From: Cordylochernes scorpioides
Taxonomy: Eukaryota; Arthropoda; Arachnida; Pseudoscorpiones; Chernetidae
Length of the DNA stretch: 64,000 nt
Assembly: GCA_030710605.1 (NCBI GenBank)
Contig: CP092871.1
Coordinates: forward strand, 69,150,377-69,214,376
Reading direction: 5' to 3'
Shown: piece by piece, positions 11,124 through 21,335 of the stretch
Layout: each line of letters begins with the position of its first letter
Numbering within the stretch: position 1 is the first letter of the stretch
The notes under the pieces: generated by a model
The model's input: the letters and a program-made list of their open reading frames with translations, nothing else
Database searches by the model: none
Told to the model about the DNA's origin: nothing
Made by a program: the position numbers and the translations under genes

Positions 11124-11535
11124 AATATAAGTGCGAATCGTAAAATATAAAATAATATAATAATAAAAAATATTTTAAAATATTTTACTACAAAATCAAA
11201 GGTATATGGTATTTTCATATTACAAGGTTATCCTAAAAGTTCGAAAACACTTGCAAAAAATTGAAATACCAATATTATTCGCCGTTATGTATAATGTCTA
11301 GTATTATGTATAAAGTAATTGTATTATGTATTGTTATGTATATTCGCCGTAATAATATTATTCGCCAAGTAAAACGAAAAACGTTTAAAAAAACACGAAC
11401 TTTTAGGACAACCTTATTTATGTAAATATGAAAGTAGACCAATAGAAAATAAGGTAATATTTGATATGCAAATAAGCCTTCTATAAATTTATGTTTGAAT
11501 AATACTCGTACCCATACTGTTTAAACAGCTCAATT
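11124..11535. other. AT-rich spacer
   Basis: Contains a local repeat of ATTATTCGCCGT-type words near 11275-11360; no gene seen. Confidence 0.4.
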
Positions 11536-11640
11536 CAATGCTATAGAATAAAGCGTTAGGAGAAAAATTTTTTTTTCTCCTAACGCTTTATTCTATAGCA
11601 TTTATAATCCAAGGAGAAAGTTTACATGTTTAAATAAGCT
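11536..11640. repeat. Near-perfect hairpin, family H (copy 1)
   Basis: Arms GCTATAGAATAAAGCGTTAG (from 11540) and its inverse (to 11599) with only an A/T run between them. The outer flank CCAAGGAGAAAGTTTACATG (11609-11628) matches the inverse of 49340-49358 beside the perfect palindrome at 49361-49466, so the two are one family although their arm sequences differ. Confidence 0.75.
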
Positions 11641-11659
11641 CAATTCAATATTAGAGCCG

Positions 11660-11750
11660 AGTGGTAGATGTCGAAACCAGGGTTCACCACTGATGATCCA
11701 GACCTTTCCATTATTTTTATCATTGCATTAAGGTCAGTAGAAAATATTTT
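11660..11750. repeat. Family A right-arm fragment
   Basis: GTCGAAACC, GGGTTCACCACTGATGATCC and TTGCATTAAGGTCAGTAGAA in family A order. Confidence 0.6.
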
Positions 11751-11889
11751 GAATTAGGATGAAACATACGTGCCATAAATATTTTACATTTTAAAATTCT
11801 TACTGTGCTTAAATATTGCAACTAGATTTGAATTAAACTGGTTATTTAATTAAAAAACCACATACACCTTTTTGGGGTATCGTGTTTAA

Positions 11890-12070
11890 CTGAAGAGTCG
11901 GTGGATGAGTGGGTAAAACCCTCGATTCCTGACAGTCATGAACCAGGATCGAATCCCGTATTGAACACTTTGTTTTAATATGTGAATAACCTTCATTCAT
12001 TGTTGTAAATATCATAAACTAGGTTGTTCTTTTTGAGCGGTACCTAATAAAGTGATTTTGGAACAATCGT
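11890..12070 (+). repeat. tRNA-type SINE, family 2 (copy 2)
   Basis: Matches 8225-8415 across head and body; A-box-like GTCGGTGGATGAGTGGGTAA and B-box-like GGATCGAATCCCG, ending with GAGCGGTACCTAATAAAGTG. Confidence 0.7.
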
Positions 12071-12159
12071 GTTTAACATTTAGAGGGGAGTATAAAATGC
12101 TAATAAGAGCGGCCAGAATATGGCTATTTAGAAATTCGAAGATGATTTAAAAGAAGGAA

Positions 12160-12478
12160 AGTAGAGTGTTCAGAGATTCTGTCTAAATCTATCATGGAAG
12201 GAGATCATCGGTAGACAGAAAAAAGCTCCTGGTGTGTAAAAAACCCAACACAATCGTTTCAACTCGATACTTAATAATATAATTTTTTTTAAAACATTTT
12301 CTGGGCGGTCACTGACCTTGACCATTTTGTCTTTGTAATTCACAGAACAATCTATGAGCAAATATTAAAATTTGACTTTTTATTTTTTTATTATCTCTTA
12401 GGGATACACTTTAAATTAAGAAGTTTCTATTTATAGATTATATTGAGCTAAGAAATTTTAATTTTAACTGGAAAATTA
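12160..12478. repeat. Direct repeat, copy 1 of 2
   Basis: About 250 bp (12220-12475) recur at 13375-13622 with high similarity, including CAATCGTTTCAACTCGATAC and TTCTGGGCGGTCACTGA. No coding content recognised. Confidence 0.75.
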
Positions 12479-12692
12479 ATCTAATCCAACTATACAAGAT
12501 ATTCCATGAAATAAAGAATATATCAATCCACGATTTCGACGACCTGACGTTTAGTTAGGAGCTCATCATCTAACAGCTGGAAGGTCTGGGAGCCATCTCT
12601 ACTTCACTAACTTACCATGTGTAAATAGCCAGGACAAGGTGACTCGTATATGACACCTGTAAACTGAGACGAAATAATAAAAATATATATTA
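12479..12692. other. Spacer, no feature seen
   Basis: No gene seen; I examined 12529-12610 for a ribozyme fold and rejected it. Confidence 0.35.
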
Positions 12693-12739
12693 TATATTAG
12701 ATAATAAAAAGACATGTTGAATTTAATAAAATATTTATT

Positions 12740-12783
12740 TGCCAATATTTCGGTTGGCTGAATGCCAAACCTTTATCAAGGCA
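12740..12783 (-). ncRNA. Hammerhead-like fold, family L left arm
   Basis: Minus strand: stem I strands TGCC and GGCA pair fully; core TTGATAA in place of CTGATGA; stem II GGTTTGGC / GCCAACC with loop ATTCA; then GAAA and TATT. Structure is kept but C3 and G8 are changed, so activity is not expected. Confidence 0.4.
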
Positions 12784-12837
12784 TTACATTTTTGTATACA
12801 CAAATGCGGCGCTGAGTTTGTGTATACAAAAATGTAA

Positions 12838-12881
12838 TGTCTTGATGAAGGTTTGGCGTTCAGCCAACCGAAATATTGGCA
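12838..12881 (+). ncRNA. Hammerhead-like fold, family L right arm
   Basis: Plus strand: stem I TGTC / GGCA (one G-U), core TTGATGA (C3 to U), stem II GGTTTGGC / GCCAACC with loop GTTCA, GAAA, and self-complementary ATAT as stem III followed by U at the cleavage position. Only C3 departs from the consensus core. Confidence 0.45.
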
Positions 12882-12932
12882 AATAAATCTTTTATTAAAT
12901 ACAATATAAGCCTTTTTATTATCTAATGAATT

Positions 12933-13374
12933 AAACATGGATTGCTCTATTTTCAAAGCGATATATTATATATCTGTTTCAGTCTTCAGATGATGTTTTA
13001 TTTCTTGAATAATTATCGATACGAGTGTTATGTTTCTGTATTCACCCAAATCCTCGCAAAAGAAAGTGTTCAATGGTTTCATCATTATCTGATTCACAAA
13101 AGAAGAACGTTGGATCCTCAATTTTACCAATTCTGATCGAAAACACATTGATCTAAGTATGACACACCATTCCCTATATATATTGCACAGTGGAACAAAT
13201 AAATGTATTTAAAATGAGTTGTCGATATTGAATCAAATTTTAGAAAGTACTCAATACGGATTCGATCCCAGGTCGTGGTGTTGAAAAAAATCGAGTTAGT
13301 ATCATTTTTATACTTTCTACGCACCACTTCATTTTTCCTTGAGTTTTCAACGTTGCAAATATAGTTCTCGTAAA
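12933..13374. other. Spacer, no gene seen
   Basis: Lies between the two direct repeats 12160-12478 and 13375-13622. Short frames on both strands show no family features. Confidence 0.4.
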
Positions 13375-13622
13375 ATTCCAGATGTGTAAAAAAACCAACA
13401 CAATCGTTTCAACTAGATACTTAATAATAGAGATTTTTTTTACATTTTCTGGGCGGTCACTGAACTTAACCATTTGGTCTTTGTAAATCAAAGAACAATC
13501 TATGAGCAAATATTAAAATTTGACTTTTTGTTTCTTTATTCTCTTTAAGGGATACACTTTAAATTAAGAAGTTTCGATTTATAGATTATATTCCGCTAAG
13601 AAATTTTAATTTTAACTGAAAA
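13375..13622. repeat. Direct repeat, copy 2 of 2
   Basis: Copy of 12220-12475 in the same orientation. Confidence 0.75.
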
Positions 13623-14380
13623 ATGCATCAAAGTATCTTTACCGAAGTATCCTTAATTTGAAGAGAAAATATAGTTGTTGATTATCTGTAGGGTAAAATA
13701 TCAATTAAATGATAAATTTAAATATTCCGTAAATATATATTGTGGTCAAATACTTTTAAAATAAATAAAGACGATATATTCCTGTATTTTTAATTTTTAA
13801 TATCACTTTAAAGTTTCCACGCTTCAAAAATATATTTGTCGGCATTTATGATAAAAATAGCAATTAATTATTATTTTTTAATTACCAAAAATATAAATAT
13901 GCAGCCAACATAACACACACAAATATAAATATATTCCGAAAAAAATTCAAAATACTGTTAATTTAGTTAGATTTTCGATATTTTTTAAGGCTTCTACTAC
14001 ATGGCTTCGCATTCATAGACAATTTATTCAATTATTTAAAAACTCGTTTGATAACCTCGTCATGGTAATTTTAACGGCACACTTAGGTCCCCCTGACTTA
14101 ATCTCGACACCAGGGTCGGTGACACAGGTAATTAATAGAATCGAGGCTAATTAGATCCTTTCTCTCTCTCACTTTCCTGGGTGTCGTCTGCCATCCGCAT
14201 TCCCTACGGATCTGGTCACCCTGTAAATATATATTTCATAGAAGCGTGACGTACTCTGTTACTTTTTTTCCTTTTAGAAAATAAACTGATGCGCAAAATT
14301 TAAGATACAAAAGGATTTTAATGAATAATAATAAAAAAAGGATGGATAACAAAATTATTTTTCAAAATAACTATATTATA
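13623..14380. other. AT-rich spacer
   Basis: No gene seen. A short TC run (14161-14170) lies beside a GC-richer patch 14090-14225 whose origin I do not recognise. Confidence 0.4.
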
Positions 14381-14382
14381 CA

Positions 14383-14553
14383 TTAGCGCGCCATCTATTA
14401 TGAGAATTCAAAAATATTATAGAGGCGTATGATTATTTTGAAAATTAAACAATTTCTACTGCCCTTACTGAACTCCCATTAATTTTTTTCATTACAGTAA
14501 GGGTAGTAGAAAATTGTTTAATTAAAAAAAAAATCACGCGTCTATAATAGCTA
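14383..14553. repeat. Family A, internally deleted palindrome
   Basis: Only the outer parts of both arms remain: left GCGCGCCATCTATTATGAG, ACAATTTCTACTGCCCTTAC; right their inverse ending ACGCGTCTATAATAGC. The hammerhead-like centre is lost. Confidence 0.8.
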
Positions 14554-14599
14554 TAATATTAATAGTTTTTTTTTCAGTGGATATATTATTAATATTTTT

Positions 14600-14826
14600 A
14601 TACATGATATATCCCAGGTAGTTGGCGATCTATGGATACACTCCAAGGGTTACCTATATGTTACTACTACAGGATTATACAAACATGACCATTAAGTATA
14701 ATATTGGGCTTCGAATTTCTTTACTTTCTATTTTGCATATTACCTGGTAAATATGCAATATATATTCAAAATTTCTTTAACATAATCTTCCTATATAATT
14801 TTCTATAATTCATATTTTAGCACTTT
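14600..14826. other. Fragment shared with 58640-58690
   Basis: GATCTATGGATACACTCCAA then GGGTTACCTA recurs at 58650-58680. At 58680 the block is followed by a TATAAAAG box and, later, AATAAAAAC, so it may be LTR debris; here nothing further is recognisable. Confidence 0.25.
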
Positions 14827-14849
14827 TTGCAAACCAATGTATATACAGT

Positions 14850-15100
14850 TGAATATCTCATGAGAGACCACATAAAAACATGGCTAAACTTGGTCTCTCC
14901 TGGAGGTAGTTTCTCATCAGAGACTCTATCACGTCATTCTAAGCCACAAGAAGTCTTCAAACTGAGTCTTGAAACAGTTTCTGAAGGAGTCTCCGATGAT
15001 AAACTTTGTTTAGTCATGTTTTTATGTGGTCTCTCATGGGATAATCTACTGCTTGTCGATTTCATGAAATCAAAGCTCACCTTAGACTAACGAGGGTCTT
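14850..15100. repeat. Inverted repeat with 30-bp ends
   Basis: TCATGAGAGACCACATAAAA (from 14858) and its inverse TTTTATGTGGTCTCTCATGG (15021-15040) flank about 130 bp. The tail AGCTCACCTTAGACTAACGA (15074-15093) resembles GTCCACCCTAGACTGACGAG at 17448-17467, the 5' side of the hammerhead there. Confidence 0.6.
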
Positions 15101-15184
15101 TAATACGGAACGTAAAGTTTGAGTTTTCGGAGGACAAAAATAACGATTTTCATTCAAATATGACGTGTGGTTCACGAGGACCTA

Positions 15185-15805
15185 CGTTAAAAATTACACG
15201 TGATGCGGAGAGGACAGTTCATGTCCGAAAGAACCAAAGTAAACCGCTTGACCAGAGTCAAGCGCCTTCTGAACAAGCTCAAACATCCCGGGGAGCCGGG
15301 AATGGTCTTTTTTTTTTCATACGAGAAATCTTGCCAGTGGCAAGACCCCCTCGTTTTCGAGGAAAAGGGGTCGAAATCAACCAAGAAGTGTATCGCCGCG
15401 ACTTTCTCGAGGCCGTCGTACTCCCGTAGGCTCAAGAGTACTTCGGCGATGCTGATTGGACGTTCCATCAGGACTACGCGCCGGCTCACAAGGTAATTTA
15501 CTCAGGACTGGTACAGGGCTCATTTTCCGAACTTCATCACTTTGGCGGAATGGCCACCCTACTCACCCGATCTCAACCCAACAGATCACAGCGTGTAGTC
15601 CAGGCCAGGGCCTGTGCTACACGCCACAAAAGTTTGAAGTCGCCGAAATGATCGCTGCGCCGAGAATGGGACCGAATGTCGCCAGAGGACTTGCAGCCCA
15701 TAGCCGAACATTTCAAGTCACGTTTGGACTTGTGTATTGCCACCAGGGGAGGCCACTTTGAAACCAGCTGAATATATTGTTAGTTAGTATTCAATTTTGG
15801 GACAC
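15185..15805 (+). pseudogene. Mariner-like transposase relic
   Basis: Plus-strand sequence that, across several frame changes, reads like the C-terminal half of a mariner/maT-type transposase: RLLNKLKHPGEPGMV, then a degraded catalytic block, HQDYAPAHK (second catalytic Asp region), and PPYSPDLNPTDHSV (third catalytic acidic region, Asp in the family), ending with a GGHFE-type C-terminus near 15750-15765. The 3' end TTTGGGACACCCTGTA (about 15798-15813) is the usual mariner inverted-repeat sequence. The N-terminal DNA-binding part and the 5' terminal repeat are not recognisable. Many frameshifts: long dead. Confidence 0.65.
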
Positions 15806-15813
15806 CCTGTAAA

Positions 15814-16434
15814 TATTCAAAAATATCTTATTTATGAAACAATTTTTCTATGGTATACGTAGAACTTATTTTCCTGAAGTCGGCGTAGTTCGGATCTACC
15901 ATCTGGATAAATAGACTGATTAAGACATATACCTTATAGGAGATTTGGAAAATTGCTCGTTAAAAACACTTTCACCTGAAGGAGGTCATTCAACATCTTA
16001 ATAGATAAAACGGTCACGAAAGAGCGAGAGAGGGAAGACTGGCTGGTCTTTAGTCAAATCTAATTGAAGACCAATGGCTGTCTTCATCCAGCAAAGATGA
16101 ATAATGGAAAAGAGAGAGAAAAGAATTGGGACCTGATCAATTTATTATCTAACAGAAGTGGGTCACAAACTCCTTACAGATAGGAGAATGTAGTAAAAGA
16201 ATCAAAGAAATATATTATATCTGATAGAAATCTATAATTTATAGATTCTCTCTATGAAAGGGTAATAAATATTTTATTGATTTTTGACCAAATTGTGTGC
16301 GTGTTGACGTTTCTAATAAATCTAGTAGACAATGATTGCACAACATAAAATTTGACCTTAAAAATGTTAGAGAAAAATTATTTTAAATTGGTATTATTAT
16401 AGAAAATATTGGTAATTTAGATATATATAGGTCA
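15814..16434. other. Spacer, no feature seen
   Basis: No supported gene or repeat. Confidence 0.4.
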
Positions 16435-17225
16435 TACAGTAAAACTCTATAATACGGATTTCAGACATATTCAAACAAAAAAGCATTCATTAAACATATG
16501 GTAATCTTATACGTGGATTCGCCACGGAGAGCCTGCAAAGAAAGAGAATAAATAAGTAAAATCTATTTACATTTTATAATAATAATGCAGATTATACTTG
16601 AATAAAAAGAAAAAAATTGCAAATGATTATTTTTTGTTCACAAAGGAGGTCAAGCTTCAATCGGTCTCGCTTCATCAGGATAAGAGGGCTTCGAAAAAAT
16701 ATATATTTCAATTATAAAATGCAAATTATATTTACAGGACAACCTAATTTGACAATTTGTCTCATATATATGCAGATCTGTATGAGAAGTCTGAAGAAAG
16801 AAAAAAGGTGAAAATAAAAGAATAAAAACATTTACATATGATACCATATGTAAGCCTTTATTAAGACCTTTCGTCTTATACAAAAGTTTACCAACCGAAG
16901 AACAGGGGCTTTAAAATTTGAAACGGAACTTGTATACAGTATAGAGGCATTCCTATAGAAAGCAATGTACAAAAATATAGGCAATGAAAGGAGAAACATT
17001 AAAATCATATTAGGTCTTGTTGAATTCCTTTAGTAACTTCTCTGTAAAGATGGAATTATGGTTTTACATCAGCCTTACCTGAGATGGGGATTGCTATAAT
17101 CTAATACGGGCTTCAAGAAACCGCAAAAATCCGCATTAGGGAATTTCCGTATTTAAACAAAAAGGATAAAATGATGATCGAAAGGATTGACGACCAAGTA
17201 TATGTATGACACAAACTTGAACATA
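16435..17225. other. Possible pogo-type remnant and short palindromes
   Basis: TACAGTAAAACTCTATAATA at 16436-16455 and an opposing region near 17100-17155 (AATACGGGC, CCGCATTAGGGAATTTCCGT) look like degraded ends of a pogo-type MITE. A small palindrome CATATGATACCATATG is at about 16834-16850. No transposase frame. Confidence 0.25.
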
Positions 17226-17452
17226 CATTATATACATTTAATTTGACGTGAGAGGAGACCTATGCTTTTTAAAATTTTATATTTTGACCATAGATTTGAC
17301 CCAGTCACCTGTCAGAGAAAGAATATGGTTTCACGGGCTACTAACCAAAGTGTATGATTTTCGAGCCCAAAAACCTTGTCAGCTATACACCTCTTTGAAA
17401 GATTGTGAAGATTCCATTAGGTCCCTTGTAGATCTCATAGAATAAAGTCCAC
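17226..17452. other. 5' flank of the 17454 hammerhead; no gene
   Basis: TTTGACGTGAGAGGAGACC (17241-17259) resembles the family D end GACGGGAGAGGCGACC, suggesting the left boundary of a family D/C composite. A 65-codon frame here shows no family features. Confidence 0.35.
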
Positions 17453-17453
17453 C

Positions 17454-17494
17454 CTAGACTGACGAGGGCCACAGCCCGAAACCATGGTCTCTGG
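17454..17494 (+). ncRNA. Hammerhead ribozyme, type I (family C relative)
   Basis: Complete core. Stem I strands CTAGA (17454-17458) and TCTGG (17490-17494) pair with one G-U. Core CTGACGA at 17459-17465, stem II GGGC/GCCC closing loop CACA, GAAA at 17478-17481, then CCATGGT, which with A15.1 makes a self-complementary ACCATGGT stem III, and C17 at 17489 as predicted cleavage position (GUC). A stem III without a loop can only form between two copies or as a dimer, as reported for newt satellite and Penelope hammerheads. Confidence 0.75.
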
Positions 17495-17504
17495 ACGCTG
17501 GACG

Positions 17505-17660
17505 CTTCTTAGTTTGTCAAAGCTGGTGTAATGACTTTTTCGCCGACCCAAGGCCGCTAGGTTGCGGCGACGGTCAATAGATAGCGTCTACTTTTGGCGT
17601 TTAATTTGACGAGAGAGGAGCTTTTTTTAGAACAATTTCCTCCCGGAAAATTTTCCATCT
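17505..17660. repeat. Palindromic element family D, single arm
   Basis: GTCAAAGCTGGTGTAATGAC, GGTCAATAGATAGCGTCTAC and GACGAGAGAGGAGC in the order of the right arm at 38880-38968. Confidence 0.65.
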
Positions 17661-17965
17661 ATAAATTATATACACAAATCGATAAAATTGCATGTGGAAA
17701 TAGATGAATATAACATAAAGTTGCAGGAGGATGATATTCATGTACCAAAAGAGGTACCTTTCCTTTTTGGAAAATTTGTTCGATTTCCTAACTCCTCTCG
17801 TAGGACAACATGAAATCGAAGTCACTCCTGTACTGATTATGATCATGGCGTGAAACCATGGTATACAGGTTGTTGGCTTTTGTCTGAATTTGCTAAAACT
17901 GGTTTTGGGATTCATTCTTAATGACGGCCATCATGTTCTGTACTGGGGCGATAAACCAAAACGAT
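17661..17965. repeat. Element family C, single arm with decayed hammerhead
   Basis: CATAAAGTTGCAGGAGGATG, GTACCAAAAGAGGTACC, CTCGTAGGACAACATGAAAT, then a decayed fold at 17827-17869: stem I CCTGTA / TACAGG is perfect and CTGATTA and GAAACCATGGTA remain, but the core and stem II have changed. Ends with TTTTGTCTGAATTTGCTAAA. Confidence 0.65.
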
Positions 17966-18583
17966 TTTTTTTTTCAAATTTGGAAAATAAGATTTTGGGG
18001 GCAAAGAGTTTATTTTTTGAATAGGTAAATGATATACACGACAACAAAATGGTCTTTTAACAAAAACAAATGAAATGTTATTGGGGACATACACCAGTAA
18101 ACTCTCTTACAACTCTAAAAAAAAAAAAACCCTCTTTGCCAACATCTAATTTTCTTTATTTCAAATAATTTCTGGGTAGCACATAGCACTATCGCTTGTA
18201 CAAAATGGAATTGTTTTATTACTGTCGGAAAACAGTTATGTAAATATGTTGTTTGTGATATAGAAAACAATTATGTAAATTTATCTCTATGTTTAATCAA
18301 TATATATGTAAATATGTCTCTCTCTCAATAATATACTTGATTTAAAATAAAGTGTGTGTGTGTGAGCCAGTTAGTGTTGTCTTAGACGTTAGATCGACGA
18401 CCTCAGTCAGGAGTAGAAAGACGCCATTAGAGAAAGATCGGCGAACTTCTCCCGGGAACAGAAGTTATCGTTCAGGGCGTCTAGGTGAAGCAGAGCCTGG
18501 GCGTAGACACGTTTTACGCGACAAATACATTTTTATAGGTAAATGTTGTATATTGGTATATAGATTAATGAGAAAAACTTTTA
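17966..18583. other. Spacer, no feature seen
   Basis: AT-rich to 18340, a (GT)n at 18350-18364, then a GC-richer 18360-18530 with an open frame of unknown meaning and no family features. Confidence 0.35.
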
Positions 18584-18715
18584 GGATTTAGGTCGTCTAA
18601 ACCAACATTACTGACAATGATATCCAAGGTTCGAATCCCATCTCAGGGAATTTTTTCGAACAACAAATAGCTTCAATGGTTATCTGATTCTCAGAATTTG
18701 CCAAACACTGTCTAC
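18584..18715 (+). repeat. Diverged tRNA-type SINE head
   Basis: GGTCGTCTAAACC followed by GGTTCGAATCCCATC (B-box-like), then TTCAATGGTTATCTGATTCT, which parallels the SINE family 1 body (CTCCAATGGTCACCGATTCT at 38336-38355). The rest of the body is lost. Confidence 0.5.
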
Positions 18716-18874
18716 AGAATCTGTTTTGAGCAGAACTAAAGAGAAAGACCATATTCAGAAAGTGGAAACTTAAAAACGCTTAAAAATTAAAGGAAAAGGT
18801 AATACCAGAAGTCATTTCGGCCAAGTACTTGTTTACTAAACATGCTAAATTTAGGCGGTAACTTTACAAGACTG

Positions 18875-18993
18875 TAAACACAAGGTAATAAGACCAAATT
18901 CAGATAAATAAATAGTGTATGACGTTTCAGTTACCAAAACGTCACACAGTATTTATTTGTTTATTTGGATTTAGTCTTGTTACCTTGTGTTTA
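18875..18993. repeat. Palindrome with 50-bp arms
   Basis: TAAACACAAGGTAATAAGAC in the left arm and its inverse-complement counterpart (GTCTTGTTACCTTGTGTTTA) in the right; centre near TTACCAAAACG at 18935. Confidence 0.8.
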
Positions 18994-19032
18994 TAATCTA
19001 TAATCCAAATTGTGCCATAACATTAACAAGAC

Positions 19033-19136
19033 TATATAAAAGGGTGTATCGGGATCTGTAAAGAAAAAAAAAAATCTCAAAATATTTCGAGAACAATTTT
19101 TTTTTTCTTTACAGATCCAGATACGCCCTTTTATAT
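19033..19136. repeat. Palindrome with 35-bp arms
   Basis: Left TATAAAAGGGTGTATCGGGA plus TCTGTAAAGAAAAA; right the inverse ending ACGCCCTTTTATATA. Central ATTTCGAGAA. Confidence 0.8.
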
Positions 19137-19439
19137 AATCTTAATTGATGGATCGCCTTTTGACTCAAATTAACAAGACTGTGAAAAAAGGGTAGAAAAC
19201 AGAAAACAAGCATCGATTTTTAAAATGTAAAAGTAAATATTTGGTTTTGTAGGTTAGCGTCACTCACCGAGCAATAAGGAAATGTCAGACGTCTTGCAAC
19301 TGTCATGAAGTATCACGAGGAAGTTCTTTAGCATTCAGCGAGCACGACATCTGGTGATGACAATGTCAACCTCACTTAATGGGTGGTCAGCTCTGTGTCA
19401 CCTGGTTAAATTTCACAAGTTTGCTTTGTATAAAAACTT

Positions 19440-19735
19440 TGACAATTAAAGCATCTTTATTGACTTCTTAGTCAATATTTACAGAATAAAAATTACATCG
19501 ATAAATTAATTTATTAGGTAGTTAGTCAGGTAGTCTTCCCCACCGCGATGGTGTCCGCCTCCAGGCGATGACGGGGTCCTCGATGGCCTCACCCAGTCCA
19601 ACCTGGACGAAGTACCTGTAGATTCTTGACTTCGCCGATGCGAGGATGGCCAGTTTGTAGTCCTCCAGGCCTATCCTGAAGATCCATGCCTGGAGATCAG
19701 GGGGTCTGTCGACGTTTGTATCAAAACTGTGGTGT
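19440..19735 (-). pseudogene. Tx1-like LINE ORF2 C-terminus and 3' tail
   Basis: Minus-strand frame 19720-19520 reads PPDLQAWIFRIGLEDYKLA, AILASAKSRIYRYF and VQVGLGEAIEDPVIAWRR, colinear with the C-terminus at 33105-33330 (LDLQAWLFGVGL, AKATIYKYHLGLELG, LWERTLAVHRW). After the stop the tail to about 19440 carries AATAAAGATGCTTTAATTG, like the other Tx1-like tails. 5'-truncated. I see no (TC)n at its end. Confidence 0.65.
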
Positions 19736-19970
19736 AGTGGCTAAATACATTGTTCTGATGCATTTCGAGAATGCAGTTAAAATGCATTAATTAAAAGAAG
19801 AGATACCTTTTGAACATATCTAGTTATTATCCGAAATTGTATGCATATGCATATGCCTCGGGAACCTTACCTCTCTCTATATAAAAAAAAATCTATTATA
19901 ATTTCGAAAACAAACATAAGTCAATAACGTCAGTTTTATATGTATAAAATGAAACTATGAAACAACAATG
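19736..19970. other. Spacer, no feature seen
   Basis: No supported feature. Confidence 0.35.
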
Positions 19971-19974
19971 ACTA

Positions 19975-21055
19975 CTTTATCCCCAAAAATTAAACTTTAC
20001 TCACAACAATTAAAACTTTACTCACAATAATGACTACACTCTATCCACAACAATTAAACAACAATTATTACTATATTCCCAACAATTAAACAACAATGAC
20101 TACTTTATCTCCAACAATCAAACTTTACACACATCAATGACTACTTTATTCCCAATAATGAAATTTTACTCACAACAATGAATACTTTATCCCCAACAAT
20201 TAAACTTTACTCACAACAATGAATACTTTATCCCAAACAAGGCAACTTTACTTACAACAATGACTATCCCCAACAATTAAAATTTACTCACTTCAATGAC
20301 TATCCCCAATACTGAAACTTGACTCCCAACAATGGCTATCCCCAACAATGAAACTTTACTAACATCAATGACTACTTTATCCCCAACAATGAAACTTCAC
20401 TAACACCAATGACTACATTATCCCCAACAATGAAATTTTACTTACAACAATGACTACTTTATCCCCAACAAATAAACAACAATGACTACTTTTTCTCCAA
20501 CAATCAAACTTTACTAACACCAATGACTACATTATCCCCAACAATGAAATTTTACTCACAACAATGACTACTTTATCCCCAACAATTAAACTTTACTCAC
20601 AACAATGAATACTTTATCCCAAACAAGAAAACTTTACTTACAACAATGATTATCCCCAACAATTAAACTTTACTCACTTCAATGACTACTTTATCCCCAA
20701 TAATGAAACTTTACTCCCAACAATGACTATCCCCAACAACGAAACTTCACTCACTTCAGTGACTATTTTATCCCTAACAATGAAACTTTACTCACAACAA
20801 TGACTATTTTATCCCCAACAATGAAATTTCACTCACAACAATGACTATTCTGTCCCCAACAATGAAATTTTACTCACAACAATGACTATTTTATCCCTAA
20901 CAATGAAACTTTACTCTCAACAATGACTACTTTATCCCCAACAATGAAACTTTACTCACAACAATGAAACTTTACTCACAACAATGACTATTTTATCCCC
21001 AACAATGAAACTTTACTCACAACAATGACTATTTTATCCCCAACGATGAAACTGA
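19975..21055. repeat. Satellite-like array, unit about 40 bp, roughly 25 units
   Basis: Unit AACAATGACTACTTTATCCC followed by CAACAATGAAACTTTACTCAC, with frequent internal deletions (loss of CTACTTT) and alternation of ATGAAACTTT and ATTAAACTTT forms. Low GC on one strand (few G). Nothing else inside it. Confidence 0.9.
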
Positions 21056-21161
21056 CGAATACAAACATTTTTTGTTGAGAAACGTTGGGAAAATAAAAAA
21101 CTCTAACTCTGGCCGAAGTGTCTATTTTTTACAGAAATAATTTACTGTCAAAGTGTTTCTA

Positions 21162-21303
21162 TTCAATGACATCATCAAATATTATCTCTACAGACCTTAC
21201 TACAATGATATAAGTTATTGGATGAGAGGGCTTGGTTCATCAGTAGTGAACTTATATCATCACAGTCAGATCTGTAGAGATAATATTTGATGATGTCATT
21301 GAA
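21162..21303. repeat. Palindrome enclosing a family A-like core
   Basis: Arms TTCAATGACATCATCAAATA plus TTATCTCTACAGA and inverse. The loop contains GAGGGCTTGGTTCATCAGTAG, a relic of the family A core. Confidence 0.75.
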
Positions 21304-21335
21304 AAGAAAACATTGCCAGTAAATTATTTTAAATT

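Larger units (their letters stand above)
12693..12932. repeat. Palindromic element family L with outward hammerhead-like folds
   Basis: Inverted repeat: ends AGATAATAAAAAGACATGTT (left) and the inverse of TAAGCCTTTTTATTATCTAA (right), arms matching to the centre near 12810. Each arm holds a hammerhead-like fold (12740-12783 minus, 12838-12881 plus). Confidence 0.85.

Noticed and set aside
12529..12610. Possible hammerhead around GACGACCTGACG and CATCATCTAACAGCTGG
   Set aside because: No combination gave CTGANGA and GAAA with paired stems I and II on either strand.
14935..14985. CTGATGAGAAAC on the minus strand as a hammerhead
   Set aside because: CTGATGA is followed directly by GAAA, leaving no stem II; probably chance.
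16640..16690. CTGATGAAGCGAGACC on the minus strand as a hammerhead
   Set aside because: GAAA is replaced by GAAG and stem II does not pair.
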